This document shows, piece after piece, positions 1-10,255 of a DNA stretch of 64,000 nt (position 1 is its first letter; every line of letters starts with the position of its first letter). The DNA lies in assembly GCF_002973535.1 (NCBI RefSeq), contig NZ_PVEP01000006.1:186001-250000 (forward strand), written 5' to 3'. Both the position numbers and the translations under genes were made by a program. The notes under the pieces were generated by a model that saw nothing but the letters and a program-made list of their open reading frames with translations, was not told where the DNA came from and made no database searches. Origin of the DNA: Albidovulum denitrificans. Lineage in GTDB: Bacteria > Pseudomonadota > Alphaproteobacteria > Rhodobacterales > Rhodobacteraceae.

Positions 1-1
1 T

Positions 2-1093
2 GCGATGGGCATCGGCTATGCGGTGCAGAACCCCGAAACGCCCTACTTCATCTTCCTTGTCCTCGCGCTTCTGTGCGGCTTCGGCGGCGGCAACTTCGCC
101 TCGTCCATGGCCAATATCGCCTTCTTCTTCCCGAAGGCCGAAAAGGGTAACGCGCTGGCGCTGAATGCGGGGCTTGGAAACCTCGGCGTGTCGGTCATGC
201 AGTTTCTGGTGCCGATCGTCATCACCACCGGCGTCTTCGGCGCCATGGGGGGCGACCCGCAACCGCTGTCTGACGGCGGCCAGCTTTTCATGCAGAACGC
301 GGGTTTCGTCTGGGTGCCGTTCATCCTGATTTCCACCATCGCGGCCTGGATGGGCATGGATGACATCGCCGATGCGAAGGCGAGCTTCGCCGAACAGGCG
401 ATCATCTTCTCGCGCTTCCACAACTGGATCATGTGCATCCTCTACACCGGCACCTTCGGCAGCTTCATCGGCTATTCGGCGGGCTTCCCGCTGCTGACAA
501 AGCTGATGTTCCCCGACGTCAACGCCCTGCAATATGTCTTCCTTGGCCCCCTTGTCGGCGCGCTGAGCCGCGCGGGAACGGGCTGGGTCAGCGATCGCTT
601 CGGCGGCGGGCGGGTGACGTTCTGGACCTTCGCGGGCATGATCGTGGCCGTCTTCGGGGTGATCTTCTTCCTTGGCATCAAGGAACAGCCCGGGGCGTTC
701 TGGGGTTTCTTCGCCTCGTTCATGGCGCTTTTCTTCCTGACCGGGGTCGGCAACGCATCGACCTTCCAGATGATCCCCGCGATCATGGGGAAAGAGATCC
801 CGCGCCTGATGCCGGATCTGGACGCGCAGGCGACCCGCCGTCAGGCAGAGCGTGAAAGTGCGGCGATCATCGCCTTTACCAGCGCGATCGCGGCCTATGG
901 CGCCTTCTTCATCCCCAAGGCCTACGGCACCTCGATCGCCGTCACCGGCGGCCCGGTCGCGGCACTTTGGGGCTTTCTCGGCTTCTACGTCCTCTGCCTT
1001 GTCCTGACCTGGCTCTACTACACGCGCCGGGGCGGTCTTCTGCATGACATCGAACATGGCCGGGCGGCCCGCCTCGCCCAGCCTGCGCAATAG
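2..1093 (+). CDS. narK: NarK-type nitrate/nitrite transporter, 5'-truncated by window edge
   Basis: Major facilitator superfamily transporter that moves nitrate inward and/or nitrite outward across the cytoplasmic membrane, feeding the nitrate reductase encoded next. The reading frame is open to the window edge; a methionine at position 5 is probably internal. Near the visible N-terminus lies the NarK nitrate signature (GGGNFASSM, then FFFPKAEKG and a glycine-rich GLGNLGVS), which in full-length NarK sits around the fifth helix, so at least 100 residues are missing. An MFS loop motif (SRAGTGWVSDRFGG) follows at about visible residue 190, and many hydrophobic segments are present. The stop is 13 bases before narG. 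In Paracoccus relatives narK can be a NarK1-NarK2 fusion; whether this is the second half of one cannot be seen here. Confidence 0.93.
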   Translation, partial: AMGIGYAVQNPETPYFIFLVLALLCGFGGGNFASSMANIAFFFPKAEKGNALALNAGLGNLGVSVMQFLVPIVITTGVFGAMGGDPQPLSDGGQLFMQNAGFVWVPFILISTIAAWMGMDDIADAKASFAEQAIIFSRFHNWIMCILYTGTFGSFIGYSAGFPLLTKLMFPDVNALQYVFLGPLVGALSRAGTGWVSDRFGGGRVTFWTFAGMIVAVFGVIFFLGIKEQPGAFWGFFASFMALFFLTGVGNASTFQMIPAIMGKEIPRLMPDLDAQATRRQAERESAAIIAFTSAIAAYGAFFIPKAYGTSIAVTGGPVAALWGFLGFYVLCLVLTWLYYTRRGGLLHDIEHGRAARLAQPAQ

Positions 1094-1106
1094 GAAAGGA
1101 AACGCC

Positions 1107-4100
1107 ATGAGCAATCTGCTCGACCGTCTGAACTTTCTTCAGTCCAGGGAGCTGGAGCAGTTCTCCGGTGGCCACGGACAGGTCACGAAGGAAAACCGGG
1201 GCTGGGAAGACACCTACCGGAACCGCTGGCGCCACGACAAGATCGTGCGATCAACCCACGGGGTGAACTGCACCGGGTCCTGTTCGTGGAAGATCTACGT
1301 CAAGTCGGGGATCGTCACCTGGGAAACCCAGCAGACCGACTATCCCCGGACCCGCGCCGGTCTGCCCAATCACGAACCGCGCGGTTGTGCGCGTGGCGCC
1401 TCCTACAGCTGGTATCTTTATTCCGCCAACCGGGTGAAGAACCCGCTGGTCCGGGGGCGGCTGATGAAGGTCTGGCGTGAGCTGCGCCAGACCAAGACCC
1501 CGATCGAGGCCTGGACCGCGATCCAGTCCGACCCGATCCTGCGGTCGTCCTACGTCACGACGCGGGGCAAGGGCGGTTTCGTGCGCGCAAGCTGGGACGA
1601 GGCGACAGAGATCGTCGCGGCCGCCAATGCCTATACGGCGAAGAAATACGGCCCCGACCGGATCTTCGGCTTTTCGCCCATTCCGGCGATGTCGATGATT
1701 TCCTACGCCGCAGGCACCCGCTACCTGTCGCTTCTGGGCGGGACCTGCATGTCCTTCTACGACTGGTATTGCGACCTGCCGCCCGCCTCGCCGATGACCT
1801 GGGGCGAACAGACCGACGTGCCGGAATCAGCCGACTGGTACAATGCGGGCTACCTTCTTCTCTGGGGCTCCAACGTGCCGCAGACGCGCACCCCGGACGC
1901 GCATTTCTATACCGAGGCGCGCTATCGTGGCACCAAGTCGGCGGTGATCTGCCCCGACTATTCCGAGGCGGCGAAATTCGGCGATGTCTGGCTGAACCCC
2001 AAGCAGGGGACCGACGCGGCGCTGGCCATGGCCTTCGGCCACGTCATCCTCAGGGAATTCCACCTCGACCGGCAGGCGGAGTATTTCGAGGACTACTGCC
2101 GCAAGTATTCCGACTTTCCCATGCTGGTGAAGCTTGAGGAAAAGGACGGCCGTCTGGTTCCCGGCCGCTTCCTGCGCGCCGATGACCTGAAGGGCAAGCT
2201 TGGCGCGAAAAACAACCCCGAATGGAAGACCGTCGCCTGGGATGAGGTCTCGGGCGGGCTGGTCGCGCCGAACGGCTCTGTCGGCTATCGCTGGGGCGAT
2301 CAGGGCGAATGGAACCTTGAGGAGCGGGCCGGAAAGGCGGACACGCGGCTGAAGATGTCCTTCATCCTCGATGAGGATCACGACAGCGTCGCGACCGTCG
2401 ATTTCCCCTATTTCGGTGGCGCCGCCACCCCGGCCTTCGCGACCGGCCAGACCCATCCCGACGTGCTGCCGCGCAACGTCCCGGTCAAGACGATCAGGAC
2501 GGCGGCAGGCAATGTCAGGGTCGCCACGGTCTTTGACCTTTTCTGCGCCAATTACGGGCTTGATCGCGGGCTGGGCGGTGACTGGGTCGCCAAGATCTAT
2601 GACGCCGATGTTCCCGGTACGCCCGCCTGGGCCGAGAAGATCACCGGCGTGGCGCGCGACAAGATCGTCCATGTCGCCCGCGAATTCGCCCAGACGGCCG
2701 AAAAGACGGGCGGCAAGTCGATGGTCATCCTCGGGGCCGGTCTGAACCACTGGTACCACATGGACATGAACTATCGCGGCATCATCAACATGCTGGTGAT
2801 GTGCGGCTGCGTGGGCCAGTCCGGCGGCGGGTGGAGCCATTATGTCGGCCAGGAAAAGCTGCGCCCGCAGACCGGCTGGCTGCCCCTGGCCTTCGCGCTC
2901 GACTGGGGCCGCCCGCCGCGGCACATGAACTCTACCTCTGCCTGGTACGCCCATGCCGACCAGTGGCGGTATGAAACCCTGACGGCGGGGGAAATCCTGT
3001 CGCCAACCGCGCCCGAGGGCGACTGGGACATCTCCATGATCGACTACAACATCCGCGCCGAGCGGATGGGGTGGCTGCCCTCGGCGCCGCAGTTGAGGAC
3101 CAACCCGCTTGAAGTGGCGAAGGCCGCCAAGGCGGCGGGCAAGGACGTCCCCGCCTATGTGGCCGAACAGTTGACGTCCGGCGCGCTGGAAATGTCCTGC
3201 CAGGACCCGGACGCACCGGAAAACTGGCCGCGCAACCTTTTTGTCTGGCGCTCGAACCTTCTGGGGTCGTCGGGCAAGGGGCATGAATACTTCCTGCGCC
3301 ATCTGCTTGGCACCGATAACGGCGTCCTTGGCAAGGATCTGGGCGAGGAGGGGCGGCAAAAGCCGAAAGAGGCCGTCTGGCACGACGATGCGCCGAAGGG
3401 CAAGCTTGATCTTCTGGTGACGATCGACTTCCGCATGTCCACGACCTGCGTCTATTCCGACATCGTCCTGCCGACGGCGAGTTGGTATGAGAAGAACGAC
3501 CTCAACACCTCCGACATGCACCCCTTCATCCACCCGCTTCAGGCGGCGGTGGACCCGGCCTATGAATCGAAGTCGGACTGGGAAATCTTCAAGTCCATCG
3601 CGAAGAAGTTCCAGGAGGTCGCGCCCGAGATCCTTGGGCAGGAAACCGACATCGTCGCGCTGCCGATCCTGCACGACACGCCCGCCGAGGTGGCGCAGGA
3701 TCAGGTCAAGGACTGGAAGCGCGGCGAATGCGACCTGATCCCCGGCAAGACCGCGCCGAACTATATCGCGGTCGAACGCGACTATACGGCGATCTACGAC
3801 CGTTTCGTGGCGCTTGGGCCGCTTTTGGACAAGCTTGGCAATGGCGGCAAGGGGATCGGCTGGAAGACCGACCATGAGGTCGAGGCGCTGCGCAAGCTGA
3901 ACGGTGTCTGGCAGGACGGACCCGCCGAAGGCTGCGCGAAAATCGTGACCGACATCGACGCGACCGAGGTCGTCCTGATGCTTGCCCCCGAGACCAATGG
4001 CGAGGTCGCCGTGAAGGCGTGGGAGGCGCTGTCGAAGGCCACGGGCCGCGAACACGCCCACCTTGCCCTGCCCAAGGAGGATGAGAAGATCCGCTTCCGC

Positions 4101-4841
4101 GACATCGCCGCGCAGCCGCGCAAGATCATCTCGTCCCCCACCTGGTCCGGCATCGAAAGCGAGGAGGTCTGCTATAACGCCGGTTACACCAACGTCCATG
4201 AACTGATCCCCTGGCGCACGCTGACCGGGCGCCAGCAGCTTTACCAGGATCACCTGTGGATGCGCGCCTTCGGCGAAGGCTTCATGTCCTACCGACCGCC
4301 GGTGGATCTGAAAACCATCACCGAGGCCGTTAACACCGACCGGGGCCAGCCCCATGTCGTGCTGAACTTCATCACCCCGCACCAGAAATGGGGCATCCAC
4401 TCCACCTATACCGACAACCTGTTGATGTTGACGCTGAACCGGGGCGGTCCGGTGATCTGGATTTCGGAGAATGACGCCAAGACGGCCGGGATCGTCGATA
4501 ACGACTGGGTGGAGCTTTACAACACCAACGGCGCGCTCACGGCGCGGGCGGTGGTGAGCCAGCGGATGAAGGACGGCACGACCTTCATGTACCACGCGCA
4601 GGAGAAGATCGTGAACACGCCGGGGTCCGAAAAGACCGGCAAGCGCGGCGGTATCCACAACTCCGTCACCCGCGCGGTGCTGAAGCCCACGCATATGATC
4701 GGCGGCTATGCCCATCAGTCCTACGGTTTCAACTATTACGGCACCGTCGGATCGAACCGGGATGAATTCGTCATCGTCAGGAAAATGCGGAAGGTCGACT
4801 GGCTTGACCGCGAAGCGACCCAGAAGGAGGCCGCGGAATGA
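1107..4841 (+). CDS. narG: respiratory nitrate reductase, alpha subunit
   Basis: Catalytic subunit (1,244 aa, normal family length) of the membrane-bound cytoplasmic nitrate reductase; reduces nitrate to nitrite at a molybdenum bis-MGD centre. I chose ATG 1107 because AGGAAAGG lies just upstream and the protein then starts MSNLLDRLNF; a longer upstream frame overlaps narK. The FS0 cluster ligands are visible as His51, Cys55 and Cys59 (HGVNCTGSCSW), with a further Cys in RGCARG. The stretch TDVPESADW contains the Asp expected to coordinate Mo, and WGSNVPQTRTPDAHF follows as in E. coli NarG. There is no functional Tat signal, as expected for a subunit facing the cytoplasm. The stop overlaps the narH start (ATGA), indicating translational coupling. 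Confidence 0.98.
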   Translation: MSNLLDRLNFLQSRELEQFSGGHGQVTKENRGWEDTYRNRWRHDKIVRSTHGVNCTGSCSWKIYVKSGIVTWETQQTDYPRTRAGLPNHEPRGCARGASYSWYLYSANRVKNPLVRGRLMKVWRELRQTKTPIEAWTAIQSDPILRSSYVTTRGKGGFVRASWDEATEIVAAANAYTAKKYGPDRIFGFSPIPAMSMISYAAGTRYLSLLGGTCMSFYDWYCDLPPASPMTWGEQTDVPESADWYNAGYLLLWGSNVPQTRTPDAHFYTEARYRGTKSAVICPDYSEAAKFGDVWLNPKQGTDAALAMAFGHVILREFHLDRQAEYFEDYCRKYSDFPMLVKLEEKDGRLVPGRFLRADDLKGKLGAKNNPEWKTVAWDEVSGGLVAPNGSVGYRWGDQGEWNLEERAGKADTRLKMSFILDEDHDSVATVDFPYFGGAATPAFATGQTHPDVLPRNVPVKTIRTAAGNVRVATVFDLFCANYGLDRGLGGDWVAKIYDADVPGTPAWAEKITGVARDKIVHVAREFAQTAEKTGGKSMVILGAGLNHWYHMDMNYRGIINMLVMCGCVGQSGGGWSHYVGQEKLRPQTGWLPLAFALDWGRPPRHMNSTSAWYAHADQWRYETLTAGEILSPTAPEGDWDISMIDYNIRAERMGWLPSAPQLRTNPLEVAKAAKAAGKDVPAYVAEQLTSGALEMSCQDPDAPENWPRNLFVWRSNLLGSSGKGHEYFLRHLLGTDNGVLGKDLGEEGRQKPKEAVWHDDAPKGKLDLLVTIDFRMSTTCVYSDIVLPTASWYEKNDLNTSDMHPFIHPLQAAVDPAYESKSDWEIFKSIAKKFQEVAPEILGQETDIVALPILHDTPAEVAQDQVKDWKRGECDLIPGKTAPNYIAVERDYTAIYDRFVALGPLLDKLGNGGKGIGWKTDHEVEALRKLNGVWQDGPAEGCAKIVTDIDATEVVLMLAPETNGEVAVKAWEALSKATGREHAHLALPKEDEKIRFRDIAAQPRKIISSPTWSGIESEEVCYNAGYTNVHELIPWRTLTGRQQLYQDHLWMRAFGEGFMSYRPPVDLKTITEAVNTDRGQPHVVLNFITPHQKWGIHSTYTDNLLMLTLNRGGPVIWISENDAKTAGIVDNDWVELYNTNGALTARAVVSQRMKDGTTFMYHAQEKIVNTPGSEKTGKRGGIHNSVTRAVLKPTHMIGGYAHQSYGFNYYGTVGSNRDEFVIVRKMRKVDWLDREATQKEAAE

Positions 4842-6364
4842 GAATTCGCGCACAAATCGGCATGGTGCTGAACCTCGACAAATGCATCGGGTGCCACACC
4901 TGCTCTGTCACCTGCAAGAACGTCTGGACCAGCCGCGACGGTGTCGAATACGCCTGGTTCAACAACGTGGAGACCAAGCCCGGCACCGGCTATCCGACCG
5001 ACTGGGAAAACCAGAAGCGCTGGAACGGCGGCTGGGAGCGGACGAAATCGGGCAAGCTTCAGCCCAAGCAGGGCGCGAAATGGCGTATCCTGGCCAACAT
5101 CTTCGCCAACCCCGACCTGCCGGAGATCGACGACTATTACGAACCGTTCGACTTCGACTACGACCACCTGAAATCCGCGCCCGAGATGGAGGCCTTCCCG
5201 ACCGCGCGGCCGCGCTCGAAGATCACCGGCCAGCGGATGGAGAAGATCGAGAAGGGCCCGAACTGGGACGAAATCCTGGGCGGCGAATTTTCAAAACGCA
5301 GCCAGGACTACAACTTCGAAGGGGTGCAGAAGCAGATCTACGGGGAATATGAGAACACCTTCATGATGTATCTCCCCCGGCTGTGCGAACACTGCCTGAA
5401 CCCGGCCTGCGCGGCCTCTTGCCCGTCGGGCGCGATCTACAAGCGCGAAGAGGACGGCATCGTCCTGATCGACCAGGAGAAATGCCGGGGCTGGCGCATG
5501 TGCGTGTCGGGCTGCCCCTACAAGAAGGTCTATTACAACTGGTCGACCGGCAAGTCCGAGAAATGCACGCTGTGCTACCCCCGGATCGAAAGCGGCAACC
5601 CGACGGTCTGTTCGGAAACCTGCGTCGGGCGCATCCGCTATATCGGCGTGATGCTTTATGACGCCGACAAGATCGAAGAGGCCGCGAATGCCGCCGCCAC
5701 GACCGATCTTTACGACGCCCAGCTTGGCGTTTTCCTTGACCCGAACGATCCCGTGATCATCGAAACGGCGCGGGCCGACGGCATTCCCGAAGACTGGATC
5801 AAGGCGGCGCAGCAAAGCCCGATCTGGAAGATGGCGATGGAGTGGAAGGTGGCCTTCCCGCTGCATCCCGAATACCGCACCCTTCCGATGGTCTGGTACA
5901 TCCCGCCGCTTTCCCCGATCCAGAACGCGGCCGAGGCCGGCGCGATCGGCATGGACGGCGCGATGCCGGATGTCCGCAACCTGCGCATCCCGCTGAAATA
6001 CCTCGCCAACATGCTGACGGCGGGGGATGAGGCGCCGGTGGCTCAGGCGCTGGAACGGATGCTGGCGATGCGCGCCTATATGCGGGCGAAGACCATCGAC
6101 GGCGTGATCGACGAAGGCATCGCCGCCCGCGTCGGCCTGTCGGGCCGGGTGATCGAGGATATGTACAAGATCATGGCGCTGGCCGATTACGAGGACCGTT
6201 TCGTCATCCCCACCACCCACCGCGAACAGGTCGAAGAGGCCTATGACCTGCGCGGCGGATGCGGTTTTACCGATGGCAACGGCTGTTCGACCGGCATCTC
6301 CAAGGGCTCGCTCTTCGGCGGGTCGAAGAAACCCCTGCGCATGCCCGAGGAGATCAGGAAATGA
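4838..6364 (+). CDS. narH: respiratory nitrate reductase, beta (Fe-S) subunit
   Basis: Electron-transfer subunit (508 aa) linking NarI haems to NarG. Four cysteine clusters are present: CIGCHTCSVTC near residue 16, CEHCLNPACAASC, CRGWRMCVSGC, and CTLCYPRIESGNPTVCSETC. The Trp in CRGWRMC replaces a Cys and is the hallmark of the [3Fe-4S] site of NarH, so the set predicts three [4Fe-4S] and one [3Fe-4S] cluster. The start overlaps the narG stop and the stop overlaps the narJ start, both as ATGA, so the three genes are translationally coupled. Sequence and length are typical of alphaproteobacterial NarH. Confidence 0.98.
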   Translation: MRIRAQIGMVLNLDKCIGCHTCSVTCKNVWTSRDGVEYAWFNNVETKPGTGYPTDWENQKRWNGGWERTKSGKLQPKQGAKWRILANIFANPDLPEIDDYYEPFDFDYDHLKSAPEMEAFPTARPRSKITGQRMEKIEKGPNWDEILGGEFSKRSQDYNFEGVQKQIYGEYENTFMMYLPRLCEHCLNPACAASCPSGAIYKREEDGIVLIDQEKCRGWRMCVSGCPYKKVYYNWSTGKSEKCTLCYPRIESGNPTVCSETCVGRIRYIGVMLYDADKIEEAANAAATTDLYDAQLGVFLDPNDPVIIETARADGIPEDWIKAAQQSPIWKMAMEWKVAFPLHPEYRTLPMVWYIPPLSPIQNAAEAGAIGMDGAMPDVRNLRIPLKYLANMLTAGDEAPVAQALERMLAMRAYMRAKTIDGVIDEGIAARVGLSGRVIEDMYKIMALADYEDRFVIPTTHREQVEEAYDLRGGCGFTDGNGCSTGISKGSLFGGSKKPLRMPEEIRK

Positions 6365-7080
6365 CCGCCCGACTGAAAGACCGCACACTGAAGGCGCTGT
6401 CGCTGCTTCTCAGCTACCCGACCCGCGATCTGCAGCGGGCGATGCCGGAGATCGGCGGTGCCCTGGCCGCCGAAACCCGCCTGACGGCGGTGGCCCGGCG
6501 CGACCTGCGCCCGCTGGTGGAAGCGCTGGCGGCGAGCGATATCTATGAGCTGGAGGAGCAATACGTCATGCTCTTCGACCGCTCGCGCACGCTCTCGCTC
6601 AACCTCTTCGAACATGTCCATGGCGAAAGCCGGGACCGGGGCGGGGCGATGGTGTCGCTGGTCGAAACCTACCGCGAGGGCGGCTTCGATCCGGCGACCA
6701 GCGAATTGCCCGACCACCTGCCTGTGCTGCTGGAATTCCTTGCCACCCGGCCTGAGGGTGAGGCGCGTGAGGTGCTGGCAGATGCGGCACATATCTTCGA
6801 AGTCCTGCGCGAACGGCTTCTGCGCCGCGACAGCGCCTATACCGCCGTTTTCGCCGCGCTGACCCAGCTTGCGGGCGGCACGGCGGATGCGGAGATCGTT
6901 CAGGACCTCCTCGCCCAGCCCGAGGCCGATCCGAACGACCTTGAGGCGCTCGACGCCGTCTGGGAGGAAAGCGAGGTCCGCTTTGGTCCCGACCCCAATG
7001 CCGGCTGCCCGCAGGTGCGCGACATGCTCGCCCGGATGGACATGCCCGCCAAGCCCGCGCCCGACCTGGCCGCCGAGTAA
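6361..7080 (+). CDS. narJ: nitrate reductase assembly chaperone NarJ
   Basis: System-specific chaperone (239 aa) of the TorD/NarJ all-helical family; binds apo-NarGH, helps Mo-cofactor insertion and delays membrane docking to NarI. It is not part of the final enzyme. The start at 6361 overlaps the narH stop; a frame-compatible upstream ATG at 6259 lies inside narH and is rejected. Visible traits are a helical N-terminus (LKALSLLLSYPTRDL) and the motif region ELEEQYVMLFDRSRTLSLNLFEH around residues 60-85, typical of NarJ. Gene order G-H-J-I matches the standard nar operon. Confidence 0.96.
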   Translation: MTARLKDRTLKALSLLLSYPTRDLQRAMPEIGGALAAETRLTAVARRDLRPLVEALAASDIYELEEQYVMLFDRSRTLSLNLFEHVHGESRDRGGAMVSLVETYREGGFDPATSELPDHLPVLLEFLATRPEGEAREVLADAAHIFEVLRERLLRRDSAYTAVFAALTQLAGGTADAEIVQDLLAQPEADPNDLEALDAVWEESEVRFGPDPNAGCPQVRDMLARMDMPAKPAPDLAAE

Positions 7081-7092
7081 CGGAGAGGACAC

Positions 7093-7848
<756 letters not shown>

Positions 7849-7853
7849 CGGGG

Positions 7854-8657
7854 ATGGGCGCGGTACTTTTCCCCGATCTGGTCGTGAACGGTGAGGTCGT
7901 CCCCCATGCGGCGGTCGCGGCCGAGGTCCAGAACCACGACGCCCCCAAGGGCAAGCCCGGCATCGCCTGGCGCAAGGCCGCCAATGCCGTCGCCGTGCGG
8001 ACGCTTTTGTTGCAGGAAGCCCGGCGGCGTGGCCTGAGCGCGGAACCGGCCGAGGCCGGCCCCGGCCGCTTCGAAACCGAAGAGGAGGCCCTGATCCGGG
8101 GCCTTCTCGACCTGGCGGTCAGCGTCGCATCGCCCGACGAGGCGGCGATCCACGCCGAATGGGCGCGCGACCCGTCCCGTTTCCGCGCGCCGCCGTTATG
8201 GGAGGTGTCGCATATCCTTTTCGCCTGCGACCCGCGCGATGAGGGGGCGGTGCGTCAGGCCCGCGCCAGGGCCGATGCGGTGATGGCTGCGCTTCGCCAG
8301 CGTCCCGGCGATTTCGCGACCCTTGCGGCGACGCATAGCGATTGCGGATCGAAATCTTCGGGCGGGGCATTGGGCCAGCTTGGCCCCGGCGACACCGTTC
8401 CGGAATTCGAGACCGTCCTGCGCGGCCTTGCCGATGGCGAAACCACCGGCGCGCCGATCCTGACCCGGCATGGCTATCACATCGTGCGCATGGACGCGCT
8501 GGCGGAAGGCGCGGTGCTGCCGTTCGCCGCCGTCCGCCCGCAGATCGCCGCGGCTATGGAAAAGGCCGCCTGGGCGCGGGCGGCACGGGACTTCGTCGGC
8601 GCATTGATCGCGGCGGGGGATATCAGCGGCGCCGATCTGCGCATGGCCCGGTCCTGA
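7854..8657 (+). CDS. PpiC/NifM-type peptidyl-prolyl cis-trans isomerase
   Basis: Parvulin-type isomerase of 267 aa. The rotamase domain runs from about residue 115 to 215 and contains the usual landmarks (WEVSHILFACD, FATLAATHSDCGSKSSGGALGQLGPG, then GYHIVRMD). The N-terminal part is helical, as in NifM. No signal peptide is seen, so it is probably cytoplasmic. The ATG at 7854 follows the narI stop by 5 bases; longer frames run back into narI and are rejected. PpiC-type genes directly after narI are known in other denitrifiers, for example Pseudomonas aeruginosa, where a role in nitrate reductase maturation is assumed. No client protein can be read from the sequence. Confidence 0.9.
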   Translation: MGAVLFPDLVVNGEVVPHAAVAAEVQNHDAPKGKPGIAWRKAANAVAVRTLLLQEARRRGLSAEPAEAGPGRFETEEEALIRGLLDLAVSVASPDEAAIHAEWARDPSRFRAPPLWEVSHILFACDPRDEGAVRQARARADAVMAALRQRPGDFATLAATHSDCGSKSSGGALGQLGPGDTVPEFETVLRGLADGETTGAPILTRHGYHIVRMDALAEGAVLPFAAVRPQIAAAMEKAAWARAARDFVGALIAAGDISGADLRMARS

Positions 8658-9060
8658 AGGGAGGGTAGTGCATGGCACTCCATACTCCCCCAGGGGCAGG
8701 GCAGCGGCGCGCCCGAGGTTGATGACACGCTGATCGGCAGCGACCAGGCGCTGGCGCGTATCGCCAGCCCCTTTCCTCAAACCAGACGGTCAGATCGCCA
8801 GGACAAAGCAGCCAATCGGTGACCGGTGCAGGAGCGCTTCAGGACGCGGTCGGCGCGTTAAGGTGACAACCTCGGCAGATCCACCCAACCATCAGGTTCT
8901 GCCCGCGCCCCGGTCCCCATCCCGCTTATCATGGTTGTGGCATCGCATCGCCAACGCCCGGCCTGCACGGCACAGGACGGTCGTCGAACCTTCAAGAATC
9001 TTTCATTGTAACCGGGGTCTCTCCATCTTAGGTTGTTTTGAGTTGCACAGGACCATTGCT
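8658..9060 (+). other. gene-free interval between nar operon and regulator
   Basis: About 400 bases without a convincing gene. A small palindrome (AGTGC-ATG-GCACT) lies at roughly 8671-8683. A short open stretch after it could encode GSGAPEVDDTLIGSD, vaguely like an RTX-type repeat, but it has no start and soon stops. From about 9000 the base composition becomes more AT-rich (TTTCATTGTAACC, TTAGGTTGTTTTGAGTTGC), which fits a promoter for the regulator at 9061. No terminator-like hairpin with a T-run was found after the isomerase gene. Confidence 0.5.
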
Positions 9061-10209
9061 ATGGTGTCGATTCCAATCTCGTTTTTGTTTGCCTTCATTC
9101 TGGCGGGCTTGCTTTTATGGGTTGCGGTCCGATACCGTGACCAAATCTCGAAACTGCCCAAGCTCACCCTAAGCCTTATCTTCATCCAATCCGTTCTGGT
9201 TGGCCTGCGCTGGACCTACGGCATCACCGATCTGCTGCTGGTCCAGGCGACATTGGCAACGATCATTCCGCCTCTGGTCCTGATGAGCATGCGGCGGATG
9301 GTCTCGACCGCCGCGGCGGAAGAACCCGTAGAGCGGCAGGTGCTTTATTTCCTGCCCGCCGTGCTGGTCATGGTTTCGCCGGCCCTTGGGCTGAACCTTG
9401 TCGATGCGGTTCTGCTGCTGGTCTATGTCGGCTTTGGCGGGGCGCTCGTCATGCTGGGGCTGACCTCGGACCTCGAATGGCGCGACCGCGTACCTTTCGA
9501 AGGGGTGGTGCAGACCGGCGTGGCCTATTGTATCGCCGGGGGCGGGTTGCTGCTTTCCGCGGCTGTAGATATTGCGGTGGCGCTGGACATGCGCAGCAAT
9601 GGCGGCAGCTTCGCGCCGCAGCTCATCGGTATCACCAACACCGCCATTCTGCTGTTCCTGGCCGCATCGGTGATCTTCGTGAACCGCCCGTTGGACATCC
9701 ACCGGCCGGCGCGGTCGCTCCAGCAGGGACCGAGGCCCCAGCCGCTGTCATCCCGGCCGCTGGCTGCGGCGCAATCGGATGAGGCGCCGGACACAGCCGA
9801 GACGGCCCTGGAATTGCTTCGCAAGATGGATGCCGCGATCGCCGAGCGAAAGCTCTATCGCGACCCGGAACTTAGCCTCGACAAGCTTTCGCGCAAGCTC
9901 GTGATCTCATCCCGGCACATATCGTCGGCGGTGAACAGCCAGCGGGCGATGAATGTGTCGCAATACATCAACATGTTCCGTGTCGCCGAGGCTGCGCATC
10001 TGCTGCTTAACGACAAGGCCACGATCACCGAGATCCTCTATGAGGTTGGATTCAATACCAAGTCGAACTTCAACCGCGAGTTCCAGAGGATCGTCGGAAT
10101 GAGCCCGAGCGAATTTCGCAAGAACGGCGACAGCGGTGAAAACACGCCTCTGCAACGCTTCCAGGCCGAGCTGGCCCGGGATCTGGCCTTCAAGCCGGTC
10201 GGGACATGA
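9061..10209 (+). CDS. membrane-anchored AraC-family transcriptional regulator
   Basis: Predicted one-component regulator of 382 aa. The N-terminal ~220 residues form about seven hydrophobic segments starting MVSIPISFLFAFILAGLLLW, a linker rich in Pro and Ser follows, and the C-terminal ~105 residues are an AraC-type double helix-turn-helix (LSLDKLSRKLVISSRHISSA; second helix ITEILYEVGFNTKSNFNREF; closing GMSPSEFRK). I prefer ATG 9061, preceded by AGGA and an AT-rich promoter-like stretch; a GTG at 8863 would add an unrelated, polar 66-residue leader. The membrane part suggests sensing of an extracellular or membrane signal. It ends 46 bases before the convergent adenylation gene, so it may control either the biosynthetic cluster or another target; the sequence does not decide. 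Confidence 0.85.
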   Translation: MVSIPISFLFAFILAGLLLWVAVRYRDQISKLPKLTLSLIFIQSVLVGLRWTYGITDLLLVQATLATIIPPLVLMSMRRMVSTAAAEEPVERQVLYFLPAVLVMVSPALGLNLVDAVLLLVYVGFGGALVMLGLTSDLEWRDRVPFEGVVQTGVAYCIAGGGLLLSAAVDIAVALDMRSNGGSFAPQLIGITNTAILLFLAASVIFVNRPLDIHRPARSLQQGPRPQPLSSRPLAAAQSDEAPDTAETALELLRKMDAAIAERKLYRDPELSLDKLSRKLVISSRHISSAVNSQRAMNVSQYINMFRVAEAAHLLLNDKATITEILYEVGFNTKSNFNREFQRIVGMSPSEFRKNGDSGENTPLQRFQAELARDLAFKPVGT

Positions 10210-10255
10210 CCCTGATATGTCGTACCCGGTCCGGGGCGCGGCAGGGACGGGGGCG

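Noticed and set aside
1827-4853. Very long open frame antisense to narG
   Set aside because: It mirrors narG, has no domain content, no ribosome site, and long antisense frames are common in such GC-rich genes.
8670-8820. Short stretch resembling an RTX-type calcium repeat (VDDTLIGSD)
   Set aside because: Only one weak repeat, no start codon and an early stop; chance similarity is likely.
8863-9060. GTG 8863 as start of the AraC-type regulator
   Set aside because: It would add a polar, non-conserved leader running through an AT-rich promoter-like stretch; ATG 9061 has a better context.
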